Shown piece after piece: positions 53,240 to 64,000 of a DNA stretch of 64,000 nt. The position numbers and the translations under genes are program-made. Source of the DNA: Ostrinia nubilalis (lineage: Eukaryota; Arthropoda; Insecta; Lepidoptera; Crambidae). Location of the stretch: the NCBI RefSeq assembly GCF_963855985.1, contig NC_087099.1, forward strand, positions 4,928,001 to 4,992,000. The letters are read 5' to 3'. The notes beneath the pieces are model-generated. The model made no database searches. It was not told the origin of the DNA and saw only the letters and a program-made list of their open reading frames with translations. How positions within the stretch are numbered: position 1 is the first letter of the stretch; every line of letters begins with the position of its first letter.

Positions 53240-54684
53240 TTAATAGTCCAGTAGAATTAGCTTTTAAATCGGAAATAATTCCTACAAAAGATTTTATTGT
53301 TTTAATGGCTTCATTGGTTGCCCATTAAGACTCTCCTAAGTTTTCGACTTCGACGGAGTTGTGCTTAAGTGGTGAGGGCCCCCGAAAGGGGCATTTTTTC
53401 GGTTTTCCGGTTATACCGCGTAAAGGACTTACCCTATAAAAAAGTGGTCTTCATGACGGTTGAAGGGCACTTAATCCTGCATTGAATAAGACCAAATTCA
53501 TATGTTTTGGACAAACCGTTCTCGCGCTAAAGTTCGGCAAAGTAGAAAATGTACGTATAATTAATGACCCTCTCCATGTCCAATGGTTTGTTACCCACAG
53601 GCTTCCAAGTCTTGAAAAGGGCCACCTCAACCAGTGTAACCCTATCAAGGCTTACGAGCTTGATGCGCCTATCCTTGTTCGTCCCAGCCGTTCCTTAACT
53701 GCGGTTGCTGCACCTCTTCCTGGCACTCACCTGAACGACTCTGTGTTACCTACTGTGGCTGCCCCTCTTCCTTGTATCCTCCTGCATGACTACGTTGCCT
53801 AGCCGTATGCCTGGTCTAAGGTTCGACGCCAAAAAATCAACAACAACAAGTTCATATTAAAACGCTGAAGAGTTTTTTGTTTGTTTGTTTGAACGCGCTA
53901 ATCTTAAGAATTACTACTTTGATTGAAATCATTATTTTTGTGTTGAATAGCTCATACATTGAGGAAGGCTATAGGATATATACAATCACTCTACGACTAA
54001 TAGAGGCGAAGCAGTAAAGAGAAATGTTGCAAGCACGGGAAATAGTATTTAAACTATTTTCACTCGTACGAAGTTGACTTTGTGGCGTCGAACCTTGGAC
54101 CAGGCATATGGCTAGCAATGAAATCGTACAGGAGGGTACAAGGAAGAGGGGCAGCCACATTAGGTAACACAGAGTCGTTCAGGAGAGTGCCAGGAAGAGG
54201 TGCAGCAACCGCAGTTAAGGAACGGCTGGGACGAACAAGGATAAGCGAATCAAACTCGTGAGCCTTGTTAGGGTTACACTGGTTAAGGCGACCCTTTACA
54301 AGGCTTGGAAGTATGTGGGTAACAAGCCATTGGACGTGGAGAGGGTCATTAATTATACGTATATTTTCTACTTTGCCGAACTTTAGCGCGAGAACGGTTA
54401 GTCCAAAACATATGAATTTGGTCTTATTCAATGCAGGATTAAGTGCCCTTTAACCGTCATGAAGACCACTTTTCGATAGGGTAAGTCCTTTACGCGGTAT
54501 AACCGGAAAACCGAAAAAACGCCCCTTTCGGGGGCCCCCACCACTTAAGCACAACTCCGTCGAAGTCGAAAACTTAGGAGAGTCTTAATGGGCAACCAAT
54601 GAAGCCATTAAAGCAAAAAAATCTTTTGTAGGAATTATTTCCGATTTAATCAATTTTTGTGTTTAATTCTACTGGCCTATAATC
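53240..54684. mobile_element. Large foldback: two ~600-bp inverted arms around a ~240-bp spacer
   Basis: Bases 53240-53838 recur inverted at about 54075-54684. Outer edges share ATAGTCCAGTAGAATT-type sequence and inner edges AAGGTTCGACGCCA. Arms differ by many substitutions and small indels (I estimate roughly 10%), so the duplication is old. The arms contain GC-rich blocks (AGGGCCCCCGAAAGGGG) and a matching pair of short open frames (53482-53802 +, 54060-54431 -) that start TTG-AATAAGACC. I could not find a clear target duplication. Confidence 0.88.
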
Positions 54685-55009
54685 CTTAAACGGTGTTCTA
54701 ACAGTTCTCCACCCTCAAATCCGACTGCGTAAATAAAGTAGTTAACCGACAAAGAAAGTGCCGTCAAAGAAAAACTTCTCCAGTTAAATAAACCGCCGAC
54801 TGCGACGCAGTTTGTTATGATGACAACTGCAGACTTTAGCATTTAGAGTTTCTCTTTGCTGTTTCAGTACTGAAAGAACTTTCTTTCACGAATCACTTGA
54901 TTGAGAACAATTTTAACAAAATTTGAAGAAATGTTTTTATAATAATTGTACTTACGTTGAGAGTTAGGATTATGCATGTAAAACTGCTTTTACTATAACT
55001 ACTTCATAA
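54685..55009. other. Noncoding DNA
   Basis: Nothing recognised. Confidence 0.4.
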
Positions 55010-55180
55010 TCATCATCATTTCAGCCATAGGACATCCACTGCTGAACATAGGCTTCCCCCAATGACTTCCACATCGCACGTTTACGGCCTGCATCAAGCG
55101 CCTTCCTGCTATCTTTTAACAGGACATCGGTCCATCTTGGGTGGTGGACGTTACACGCTGCGTTTTCGATTTCCATGTTG
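55010..55180 (-). repeat. LINE 3'-end (family A)
   Basis: A CATCATCATT tail complement is followed by TCAGCCATAGGACATCCAC, GGCCTGCATCAAGCGCCTTC and GACATCGGTCCATCTTGGG. Confidence 0.85.
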
Positions 55181-55221
55181 ATCAATTGGTATAGCGGCCT
55201 GCGTCCAACGCCATCATCTTA

Positions 55222-55457
55222 CTAATCTATACTAATATTATAAATGCGAAAGTAACTCTGTCTGTCTGTCTGTCTCTTTTTCACGCCTAAACCACTGAAC
55301 CGATTTTGATGAAATTTGGCATAGAGATAGTTTGAGTCCCGGGAAAGGACATAGGATAGTTTTTATCACGGCTTTTGAAACAGGGACGTGCGCGATAAAG
55401 TTTTTCTGTGACAGACAAAATTCCACGCGGGCGAAGCCGCGGGCGGAAAGCTAGTAT
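55222..55457 (-). repeat. CCCGCGGCTTCGCCCGCG family repeat, near full-length
   Basis: This is the inverse of 10923-11153: ACTAATATTATAAATGCG, (CTGT)n at 55257-55276, GGGAAAGGACATAGGATAG, and GGGCGAAGCCGCGGGCGG at the end. It is better preserved than the + strand copy. Confidence 0.85.
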
Positions 55458-55733
55458 ATATTATAAATGTGAAAGATTGTAAGTTTTGTTTGTAAGGTCG
55501 TCGTTGTACACTCTTTCAAGCTAAAACTACAGAGCAGATTTTGATTGAAATGTGAGTATAACTGTGCATAGGTACTTCAAAATAACTAGTAATACTTATG
55601 TATTAATCTTATGAACCCACAGATTTCCTTGATAAGCTATCATCTGTACAATATGGACGATAATAGCGCTTCTAATTACACATTTACGTTGTAAACTGGC
55701 TCTTCTTCCAATTATAGAAGATGCTAATGCCCC

Positions 55734-56683
55734 TTAACACGTTGAGTGCGAAACCAGGTCTATAGACCTTGTGTACGTCTCGCTTACTGTGCGGCTAAGA
55801 AAATTATAGTCTTCCTTGTCGTGCGAAAGGCATAACTTCAATTGGGTCCGGTGTAGGAAAGTGATGAATATATATCTATGATGTATTCTTATAATAGAAT
55901 CCAATGATGTACCTATCTTAATACCAGGTTTTTAGACCTGGTACCGCACGGAAGTAATAAAATGTCTTCACAATGCGAAACCAGGTCGAAGCACCTTGTA
56001 CCCTGCGCACCTGGTACCGCACCCCACGCTAGCTTCGTGCAGCCAGTGTTGCCTCGCATTCGTAAGAAACGCACATGTCGACATGGCGTCAAGAGAAACA
56101 AACAAAATCAAAACTGCAAATTGATTATAATTTAATTTGCTACACGATTTATTGCTAATTTAAATAATGTTTTTCGTGACAAACATTTGAAGTTGTAACT
56201 AATATGTTTTCTTTAAATATAGCTTATTTAAGTATTTATGCACGTATGTCTTATTTGTAAAATATTTAGACTAAATTATTAAAACATCTTTGTTTGTTAC
56301 TTTTTTAAATTTTTATTAAAACTTAATTTAAACTATCGATATTTGTATTTCACATCCCTAGAATACCCACCAGACTTCCCTACTTCAGTGCGGTACAGGG
56401 TGCATAAGCCTTGTATTTTGAATATAGCTATAATTTTTATACTAAACAAGTTATTCACGAACGCCTTCAGGTGTATGTCAATAAATGCATTATTATTAAT
56501 ATTCAAAGAAAAAAAACACAATATCTATTAACATGAAGCCAAAAATAAAATTAATATATCTTAAATATTACAAGGTCTTTAAGCCTTGTGCCGCCACAAT
56601 GTAAGTTTTAATACCAGGTTTACTGACCTTGTACCGAAGGAATGGAAAGTATTAGAAAGTTACTGCCGCAGCAAAGGTGTTAA
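55734..56683. mobile_element. piggyBac-like non-autonomous element with six internal palindromes
   Basis: TTAA at 55734-55737 and 56680-56683 bracket imperfect inverted ends (CACGTTGAGTGCG and, inverted, CACCTTTGCTGCG). Six blocks of the form ACCAGGT, spacer, ACCTGGT/ACCTTGT, most followed by ACCGCA, lie at about 55762, 55923, 55981-56032, 56389-56413, 56571-56594 and 56611-56635. No transposase remains. Size (942 bp) and design resemble the element at 26617. Confidence 0.72.
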
Positions 56684-56914
56684 TGTGCCGTTAACAAATG
56701 TAACCCTCTATTTAATTGGTACTAACTAAGACGCAGGTTCGAAGGAACTTCCAAGAAGTGCGAACTGCGGATTTAGATATCCGATTGACCAACTTCTAAT
56801 AAGACGCGATCAGACTAATGGCTGATGTGGCCAGGTATCTTGATTGATTTGGGATTTAAATCACTTAATTTGGGATTTAATTTAACTTTGTTTAATTAAT
56901 ATTCTACGCACTAT
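56684..56914. other. Noncoding DNA
   Basis: Nothing recognised. TTTGGGATTTAAAT and TTTGGGATTTAATT occur as a short direct repeat near 56850-56881. Confidence 0.4.
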
Positions 56915-57035
56915 TACGCCCGTATTCACAAACGATGCTTGCGCAAATCAAACGCACAGCGTTGAATAGTGTCACCCTGTGCGTCCTCGCGCACTATGAG
57001 ACCTCATAGTAATGTTTGTGAATACGGGCGTTAGT
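56915..57035. mobile_element. TTA-flanked Harbinger-like MITE, shorter copy
   Basis: TTA, then CGCCCGTATTCACAAACGAT at the left, and AATGTTTGTGAATACGGGCG then TTA at the right. A second copy with two extra internal segments lies at 60513-60676. Confidence 0.85.
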
Positions 57036-57179
57036 TTGGAAGAAAAACCTGTTATTTGCCATGCTTGGATAAGTTTTAGCTATAAATTAATTTTAGAAAA
57101 AAGCTGTTGGTTTTGGAAATACGATTATGAAGTGTCAGAAATGCACATTAAAATTTGTTATAATTTCGACGGGTCCATC

Positions 57180-57265
57180 CAGTGTCTAAGCAGTTTAGAT
57201 GGAAGGGCAGTCGCCCGGCAAGCGAAAGGTCGTGGGTTCAATTCCCGCCTTGGGCAGTTCGATTT
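57180..57265 (+). repeat. tRNA-like SINE head
   Basis: GGTTCAATTCC (57235-57245) matches the Pol III B box. The upstream AAGCGAAAGGTCGTGGG is tRNA-like, but an A box is weak and no full cloverleaf forms by eye. Probably the 5' part of a SINE, not a working tRNA gene. Confidence 0.45.
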
Positions 57266-57374
57266 CGAATCCTTTTTGATGTGTTATGAGAAAATAATCA
57301 AAATGTACCACCACAGCAAAGGAAAAGAAAAAGAAAATATATTACTACTTAAGCTACTTTTCCTCGGTACCTTT

Positions 57375-57655
57375 GTCGTCCGTTTGGTGTAGTGGTTCGA
57401 AACGGACTACTATTCCGGAGGTTGCGGGTTCGATTCCCGCACAGTACAAACATTTGTGTGAATGAACATATTTGTTTGTATTGGACTGGGTGTTTTCTAT
57501 GTATAATATGTATGTATTTACAAAAAAAAAAGTATTTAAGTATGTTTATGTCCGACGTCCGTTGTCTAGTACCCATAGTACAAGCTTTGCTTAGTTTGGG
57601 ACTAGAAGCGCAGTGTAAAATGTCCAAGGAATATTTATTATTTATTATTACCTAC
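57375..57655 (+). mobile_element. tRNA-derived SINE
   Basis: An A box TGGTGTAGTGG (57385-57395) and a B box GGTTCGATTCC (57427-57437) form a Pol III promoter in a tRNA-like head. The body reads TTTGTGTGAATGAACATATT, GGGTGTTTTCTATGTATAAT, GTCTAGTACCCATAGTACAA and GCTTTGCTTAGTTTGGGACT. This body is the one I remember for the Metulj-type SINEs of butterflies and moths. It ends in ATTTATTATTTATTATTA. Confidence 0.82.
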
Positions 57656-58205
57656 CTATACACCTTGAAAATGCCTATATGAGTGCGCGCACCAAAACAG
57701 TAGTAGAACAATGAACTCCACATACCTTTAATTCCTGCGCGAACGGTTGTTGAGCGTCACTGGCGGCCTTATCTTGTTAAAGTTAGTGCGCAGCCCAAAT
57801 ATTATATTGTAATCTTTGACGCAGTCGTGTACAGTTCCCAGCCACGCTTAAACGGGTTGTTCTTGTTATCGTCACCATTGGTGTGAGAACGTTAATCCTC
57901 AGGACATATCGCACCTTTAAAGTTAAACCGTTACTAAACGAATTTTTCGCAAAAATGAGTTATCAACGCCATCTTACTAAAGGACACGTAAACTACAAGA
58001 TAAAATAGACCACTTCTTCAAAATTGCCTTCTAACGCCATCTAGCGTTAAAGCATAACGTTACTAAGCCAAACTTTGAACGGCTCGCTAAATACAATAAC
58101 GGGTCTATGCAAGTAAGAACGTGTTTGTTGCGGAGTGATGACGAAAGTTTAAATTCATAGTGTGATTATTTGGATAGTAACGGCCGTTCGTCACAAAAAA
58201 GGTAA
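57656..58205 (+). other. Possible first-exon region of an unknown gene
   Basis: The stretch is less AT-rich than its surroundings and ends in a strong donor, CACAAAAAAG followed by GTAAGTTG (intron from 58202). Upstream ATGs are present, each followed by a nearby stop. A segment at 57907-57948 (CGCACCTTTAAAGTTAAACC) recurs inverted at 59528-59571, so part of it may be repeat-derived. No coding exon can be tied to it. Confidence 0.25.
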
Positions 58206-58507
58206 GTTGTTTAGTTTTTTTAATGAGTAAAGTGTGACTATATGTTTAAACACAGTTTTCGTTTAAAAAAAATACACAATTCATTATAAAATTTCTTTGG
58301 TAAACGGTAACAGTTGGTATAGTCACAGTTTGCCTTTATTTTTTTAGGTACTTATCTAATAATATTTATCACTAAAGGGTGCCTATTTCGTTAATTACAG
58401 TTTTTCAATAAGCAATGAGTAAATTTTATAATAGGTATGCCTAGTTACAATAGTGAAACATTTTTTTAGTCTATAATAAAATATACATTAAAAGCATTTA
58501 TTTGCTC
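58206..58507. other. AT-rich noncoding DNA
   Basis: Nothing recognised. Confidence 0.4.
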
Positions 58508-58525
58508 CAGGTAACCACAAGGGAC

Positions 58526-58861
58526 TCAAACTGTCACCCTGGAAATGCCTCGCTCAATCCTTATGAAGTTCAATGGATCAGGAGACCTCTCACCACCACC
58601 TGGCTGCCGAAGGACTGTAGTCCACTGCCCCATGCATGAGCATGAGCGTAAAAAGGATCTCATTGCATCTACCTTATACAACTCTAAGATCCTCTCCCGC
58701 CATGATTGAGGCACCGAATCATAGGCCTTCTTATAGTCAATCCAGGCAGCAGAGAGAGCTTTCCTGCTCTGCCGAACTTGTTGGCTAATGGTTATGTCTA
58801 TGAGGAGGAGCTCTTTAGTACCACGAGACTCAACCTTACATCCATTCTGAGCAGTGGCCAC
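58526..58861 (-). pseudogene. Non-LTR retrotransposon reverse transcriptase fragment (R2-like type)
   Basis: The 111-codon frame carries RT domain 2 (QNGCKVESRGTKELLLID), domain 3 with the first catalytic Asp (AWIDYKKAYDSVPQSW) and part of the following region (TVLRQPGGGE, IRIERGISR). The spacing between these blocks and the TGA or frame ends shows a truncated copy lacking the YADD region, endonuclease and both termini. The GSRGTKE and WIDYKKAYDSVP phrases resemble R2/R4-group elements rather than families A and B, but the clade is uncertain. Confidence 0.8.
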
Positions 58862-58870
58862 AAAATATTG

Positions 58871-59527
58871 TTCATTATTTTTATTATTAAGTGATTTAAG
58901 GTAGGTATGTGAACAACCTTTCGAGGGTAGGGTATATAATGCTGAGATTGTTAGTATTGTTACTTGAGTTTAATATATTTTTTATGTATTTTTTGTAATT
59001 GCTAGGTGTGTTTTTTTCTTATTCGTTATCAGTTATACTTCCTATGATTTAAAGGTACAAAATGTCTTAAGACTGATTAATAAATAACTAGGCTAAATGC
59101 TTGTATGGATATCTTTAATTTGTAATAAAATATTGTTGATTTCGAATGTTTGTTATTTTTTTAATATTGTAACATCATCACAAATACCTACTCTATGATA
59201 TAAAATTTAAATGTATAATAATATCACCATTATCATTGAAATTTAAATAGTTTTCAATATAGTAACATTATTTGGACTGCAATTTGAATAGTAATTTATT
59301 TAAAAATGAAAAAATAGTAAATGGTAAAGTGTTACTATAATTATATAAATCAAAATAAATAATACTATACATAAAATATTTTATTTTTGTAAATCACATA
59401 ACATAGCGTTAGCACATATCTATCATATAACTCATTAAGAAGCCTTAAATTACTATTTCCTTTGACTGTATTGAAAAAAAACATTGACTTTTTTCTTATT
59501 TTGGCTCTCCTGCAAAATTTCATAATT
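58871..59527. other. AT-rich noncoding DNA
   Basis: No repeat recognised. A minus-strand open frame (59365-59628) lacks a recognisable domain. Confidence 0.4.
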
Positions 59528-59571
59528 TCGTTTAGTAACGGTTTAAATTTAAAGGTGCGATATGCTTGCCA
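59528..59571 (-). repeat. Inverted partner of 57907-57948
   Basis: On the minus strand ATATCGCACCTTTAAATTTA and AACCGTTACTAAACGAA match the + strand at about 57907-57942 with one change. The two could be the ends of a ~1.66-kb element or two fragments of one repeat. Confidence 0.6.
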
Positions 59572-60145
59572 CATCATTACTACGTGGACAATCTTGATTT
59601 TTTCCATTTTTCGCTTGGAAGGTAGCAATCATAACGGTAGCCAAAGAAAATAATAATTTTTCACTCTGACGGTGGTTTTAGGTTATAATTTTGATAAATA
59701 CATTCAACATTGCTATTTGAACGACGAACTGTCACGTATGACATGACAGTTCTTTTTCTCTTTTTTTCCTTTCTCTTTGTATTTTTTTTTCTCACCGTCC
59801 TTGAGCTGCCTCGCGTGAAGTGGAGAAGGCATAGGACTGTACGTCGGTTATGTACGTAAATAGAAGTGGGGTTTTATTCTAAAAAATTATGTTAAATGTT
59901 TTAAATAATTTCTTCCTTGTAACTGTCTCGTGTGTATTGTGTCTGTGTTTTAATGTATTGGTTATTGGTAGTTTATATTCGTGTCCACGTACCCCGCGAC
60001 TAATAGTTACTGCGTATCCCTTCTGTGCTGTTCTAATTTTTAAATATAAATTAATACATTAATTTATTTTTCTACTTCTTCTTCTAACACCAGCTTCGCC
60101 GGTAGGGATGCGCAGTAGCTGATAGGGCTTCCTGCTGAAAATCAG
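59572..60145. other. Noncoding DNA with pyrimidine tract
   Basis: A pyrimidine-rich tract lies at about 59751-59800. No gene or repeat is recognised. Confidence 0.4.
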
Positions 60146-60146
60146 T

Positions 60147-60174
60147 GTTGGGACATCCTACAAGGTGTCCCAAC
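60147..60174. repeat. Short hairpin
   Basis: GTTGGGACA, a 10-base loop, then TGTCCCAAC form a perfect 9-bp stem. Function unknown. Confidence 0.5.
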
Positions 60175-60232
60175 TAAAACTGAGCGGGCGCCCTATTAAC
60201 ATGCATTTGTCTTTTTCGTTTTATTTTAACCA

Positions 60233-60252
60233 TTGTATTGTATTGTATTGTC
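60233..60252. repeat. (TATTG)n microsatellite
   Basis: About four TATTG/TTGTA units occur in a row. Confidence 0.6.
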
Positions 60253-60512
60253 ATAACAATAGTAGGAATAATAATCTTTAAAATTTTGACTCTTGGTCAC
60301 TCTACGAATGGTGTTCCCGGACGTCTCCTCAGACATCGCCGAGATAATTACGGGAACTCGACAAGTTCGGTTAATTAGAACACGGTTAGATCGATGGGTT
60401 TTGTTGGGAGTTAACGGAGGTGTCATCGGACCAATGAGATTTTGTAACTGATTGATTTACTGTTAAGTTTTGGTTTAACTTAATTGTTATAACATAAGTC
60501 AGTTCACCATAC

Positions 60513-60676
60513 TTACACCCGTATTCACAAACGATGCTTGGTTCAGTGAAGCAGCAAATCAAACGCACAGCGTTGAATACGTTGAATAGAGCTTTGTGAT
60601 GGGTTCATGTGTCACCCTGTGCGTCCACGCGCACAGTGAGACCTCATAGTAATGTTTGTGAATACGGGCGTTAGTC
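60513..60676. mobile_element. TTA-flanked Harbinger-like MITE, longer copy
   Basis: TTA, CACCCGTATTCACAAACGAT at the left, and AATGTTTGTGAATACGGGCG then TTA at the right. Compared with 56915-57035 it has extra GTTCAGTGAAGCA and ACGTTGAATAGAGCTTTGTG segments. Confidence 0.85.
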
Positions 60677-63220
60677 CACTGTTAGATAAAAGCCTCAAGG
60701 AACGCACACTCGGTTGCACATGGCATGTTTTGTTGCAAAATCTCGTAGCAGTAATAATTTATGATTTCTGTCAGTTGTTGCCAATTCAGGTAAGGTATAC
60801 ATGTCTATCGGATGATTTACGCAAAAGTACCTACCGAGTAGGTATTTTGTATGAATTTAATTTGTATGAAAGAACTCGTAACAGGAAATAAGAATGTGTC
60901 CAATATGAACAAAATGTATGGGCTGAATACCGTATAGAGCGTGTATTTAGTTTGATGTTGACATTTCACTCTCATTTACTAGCAACTACATTTATGAGTC
61001 CCAGAGTTTCCAGAAATGATACAATGATAGGCCATTACCTCTACGCCCACATTATCATCCGCCCATTGGTTTTCTCAAAGCAAGTATCAGGTTGTTTCCT
61101 CCCCTAAATACCTAAAATCCCTTTGAGATATTGAGACTGAACCCATTTACGTAGCATCTGTTATTTGATTACTTGTCGAGGGGTTTCCCACAAAATGTCC
61201 ATCGTTTTTCTGTTTTAGTGGAATTTTCTCTATTGATGATACCTGCGATCAAACACTTAAAACAATTTTGTATTGCTGGTAAAACGATTTACAGTAAACA
61301 ATACCTTTTTTCTTAGAAATAAGGTCGCGTTAAAGTTTGGTCTGTCACTTGAGTCTTCCTTCCAAATAGTTTTAAAGGTTTCCGCGAAAAGGGACTTTTA
61401 ATGTCAAATTTAGGACAGGAACATAAATTCCTGTCAGTCATGTCCTTTACTCACTAATATTAGTAACGCACTGTCGTACCTTTAGAAAATGGGATGCTAA
61501 CCTTTCCTCTGAAGGAAGACATAATTTATGTTCTAAAACTAGAACGTTCTTACCTTACACTAACATGTAGGTAATTTCAAAGGAAATGTGCTGAAAGATC
61601 TAGAAATTCTTTGTGCTATAAATCTCAAAACGGACACGTTCATACTTAATGTAAAGTCGACGTCCTGGACAAACGACTTTGTTTCCTATCAGCTTACTGT
61701 AGAAGTGAAAAGAAATACAAGAAACTAGAATTTTATGAGTTATAAGAGCTTCTAGCGAAGTCCTATTGAAGAATAAAAACTGTTAAAATATTTAAAAGCA
61801 ACACAATAATTCAGTTTGTATCATTTATACAATTTTAAAAAGTAAAACGCGCGCTTTCCTATTTACTATTTGCACTCCACTGATAGGCAATAAAGACTAG
61901 TATGGAACTGACTGGTGTGAGGAAAACTAATAGCTCTTTTTCAGCTTGAAGTGCCACGCAAAAAACATGTGAAACACGCAAAAACTCCTCTTCGTTAATG
62001 CAACCAGTAAAAGACTTATACAGTGTGTATGTATAACGCTTATTTTGATTATATCTTTGTTAATTTGTATTGTTAAAAAATATACTTAACAATATAAAAT
62101 TGCCAAAGTGTTTAACTCACAACAAGTAAGTATTTGTTATTGTCTGACAATACTAATTATAATGATGTACCTAGCCGTGTTGTTTCAGGCATTGCTCAGC
62201 TCTCTCAATGTTTATTCAGGAACAAGATTGCACGGAATTGTGTCCACTGTCATAATAACATAGATTTATTTGTATAGCAATAGGGATACGCAAATGCGTG
62301 ACGCAAGACAAGGAATTAAAAAAATCATGATGCATTCCCAAAAAGCAAATATAGGAAATAAATTGTTCACACAAACGGACCCATTTCCTGTTAAAAATTC
62401 CCATACTTTATTTATTCTACCTTTAGTCAGCGAACGATAAAAACTTAGAAGAGACTTTAAGAAAAAAATATAAAAACAACAAGATATAATGTCGTGATCA
62501 GAATGCAAAAAGCTTGTTATACCTAAATTTATAGAAAATACGCCAGTTAGACTAAAAGTCTGCACAATGACTACCTACTAAAAAGTAAAAGAGATAGACG
62601 ACACCAAGTGACAACTAATGAACTGGACGAATAACGAATAATATAGATTAAACTGCAAGTGAGCAGAACTTGCTTAGTTATTGCCTACTTCCATGGCAAA
62701 CGCAAAAGTTAGTGGTGCTGCAACTGCACTTCTAGAAATTATAAAAATAGTAGTGTGGCGCCACTGCAGCGCTTCCTCACGTCTTAATTAGACGCCCAGG
62801 GATATTTGAAAGAAGTCCACAACGCTTTGTCTATGCTTTTTCACCGTCCAATTTTACTCCGTTCCGAATTTATTTCTTGCTTTCCAACTTTACTTTCCCT
62901 AATATCTGCCATTGACACCATTAAATTGCTTCCATTTAGTTTTGATTGGGAAATTTATCTATCAGCCCAGGTATTCTTAGTTAGTCAATGTATAATTTAA
63001 TTAAAATGTAAATTAATCGACTCCTAAACGTATTTAACGTCTGCGCTGTTAACGAGATCGTTTAGTTTATTAAGTAATGATTACTTAAACTTACTTAAAT
63101 GAAAACTTCATGGAAGATTTTCGTCGTTGGAACTAATTAAAAGTTTTTATTTGATGTTGAGACATTAATGTTTTGTTTGGTTATTATTCGTATTTTGTTT
63201 TGATTATTAAAATCAGTCTT
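60677..63220. other. 2.5 kb of AT-rich noncoding DNA
   Basis: A faint LINE B-like trace (GTCCACTGTTAGATAAAAGC) follows the MITE at 60676. Beyond that no repeat or coding frame is recognised. Confidence 0.45.
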
Positions 63221-63320
63221 CATCATCATCATCATTTCAGCCACAGGACGTCCACTGCTGAACATAGGCCTCCCCCAATGACTTCCACTTCGCACGATTG
63301 GTAGTGGCCTGCATCCGCAA
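63221..63320 (-). repeat. LINE 3'-end fragment (family A)
   Basis: CATCATCATCATCATTTCAG is followed by CCACAGGACGTCCACTGCTG and GCACGATTGGTAGTGGCCTG. Confidence 0.85.
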
Positions 63321-63433
63321 GTCAGTCTTATAGTTAAAGTAATGCCTAAAAAGCATAAAACCGTTATTAAGATAAATCAATTAAGGCAACCTATTTGAAA
63401 CTCAAAAGACGTGAATGAATCAATAAATGTACC
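63321..63433. other. Noncoding DNA
   Basis: Short spacer, nothing recognised. Confidence 0.4.
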
Positions 63434-63701
63434 TACAGGGTGTTAGGTAAATGGGTATATGAGCCGACACTAGCCCATGTTAACATGGTCATATAAATGG
63501 TATGGTGAAGTCAGAAAATTGATATCTTCATTTTAATTATTTTAATTTTCATACAAATCGGATTTTATAAAATTTATTTTGTATGAAAATTAAAATAATT
63601 AAAATGATGATATCAAATTTCTGACTTCACCATACCATTTATATGACCATGTTAACATGGGCTAGTGTCGGCTCATATACCCATTTACCTAACACCCTGT
63701 A
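63434..63701. mobile_element. Palindromic TA-flanked MITE with ~125-bp arms
   Basis: TACAGGGTGTTAGGTAAATG at the left is mirrored by CATTTACCTAACACCCTGTA at the right. The arms match without a mismatch for about the first 78 bases and almost perfectly to about 125 bases, with a short unpaired centre (about 63560-63575). TA at each edge and CAGGGTG ends suggest a mariner-type MITE. Confidence 0.92.
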
Positions 63702-64000
63702 TATTGTTGTGTGTATCCAGGAAATTATGAAAAAAAATTGTTTTTTAAATATTTTCGATCAAAACTGATTTTATAGCCATTAATGAAACTTAAATCCAGT
63801 AGATTACGAGTATAATGCTTAATTTCATATCTTATATTCTTGCTGATAATGTTCCCAAATCCGGAGCAAGTCTCTCAGCAAATATCGCCAGGGATTTTCA
63901 GTAAATCTAATTTCGCCCTAACAAATCGTTTGCGAGATAATATAATAGTCTTATCAGACAATAGTGAGACGCCCAAACCTTGTAAAACGTTATTTGGGGA
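63702..64000. other. AT-rich noncoding DNA to window end
   Basis: Nothing recognised. Confidence 0.45.

Noticed and set aside
53482..54431. A conserved small protein encoded twice (106 and 123 codons)
   Set aside because: The two frames are simply the two foldback arms. About 17 residue changes in 106 codons give no sign of protein-level constraint, and both start with TTG.
57377..57450. Functional tRNA gene with A and B boxes
   Set aside because: The tRNA-like head is fused to a long SINE body and the acceptor stem does not close, so it is a SINE promoter region.
58526..58861. Host gene exon on the minus strand
   Set aside because: The protein matches reverse transcriptase domains of a non-LTR element and lacks splice sites at its ends.

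Overview
The window looks like gene-poor, AT-rich nuclear DNA from a lepidopteran insect, probably a moth. I infer this from many copies of interspersed repeats that I know as typical of Lepidoptera: LINE 3' ends whose protein tail ends QQWTSFG followed by (ACG)n or (ATG)n, a tRNA-derived SINE with a long conserved body, the CCCGCGGCTTCGCCCGCG and CTAGCGGCCGCCCGCGACTTCG repeat families, and several MITE families. No bacterial, organellar or viral genome features are present. I find no intact host protein-coding gene. The only host-gene candidates are a possible untranslated first exon at about 4058-4362 (ATG-free, ending in a strong splice donor) and a weaker one ending at 58201. Much of the window could therefore be a long intron or intergenic DNA.

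The standout is a complete DIRS-type (tyrosine-recombinase) retrotransposon on the minus strand, 28559-33769. It has inverted terminal repeats with a 177-bp identical core, an internal complementary region that is the exact reverse complement of the two joined ends, and gag, RT/RNase H and tyrosine recombinase genes that keep every catalytic residue I could check. Two expression features stand out. Gag appears to be split by a 290-bp spliceosomal intron (33302-33013) that joins an SR-rich first exon in frame to the main gag exon. The gag and RT frames overlap in the -1 relation, with a textbook slippery heptamer T TTA AAC in the gag frame and a GC-rich stem-loop 5 nt downstream. Spliced, frameshifted translation would give a Gag-RT-RNase H fusion of about 1035 aa. 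The recombinase frame is again -1 relative to RT but has no slippery site.

The rest is a mosaic of other mobile DNA. It includes a hAT-like MITE with an 8-bp target duplication (2214-3280); two piggyBac-like deletion derivatives with TTAA duplications and internal palindromes (26617-27581 and 55734-56683); a deleted mariner (40998-41573); TA-flanked MITEs (15450-16443, 17419-18250, 50690-51434, 63434-63701); TTA-flanked Harbinger-like MITEs, including one family with about ten copies and three end to end at 48933-49248; two large foldback structures (41639-42144 with identical arms, 53240-54684); a SINE (57375-57655); and about 20 LINE 3' fragments in both orientations. Several elements are nested: a LINE in a MITE at 5773-6047, and a TIR element in a MITE at 17505-17852.

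Limits: repeat classes are assigned from target duplications, terminal repeats and remembered family features only. No database search, splice evidence or alignment was run.
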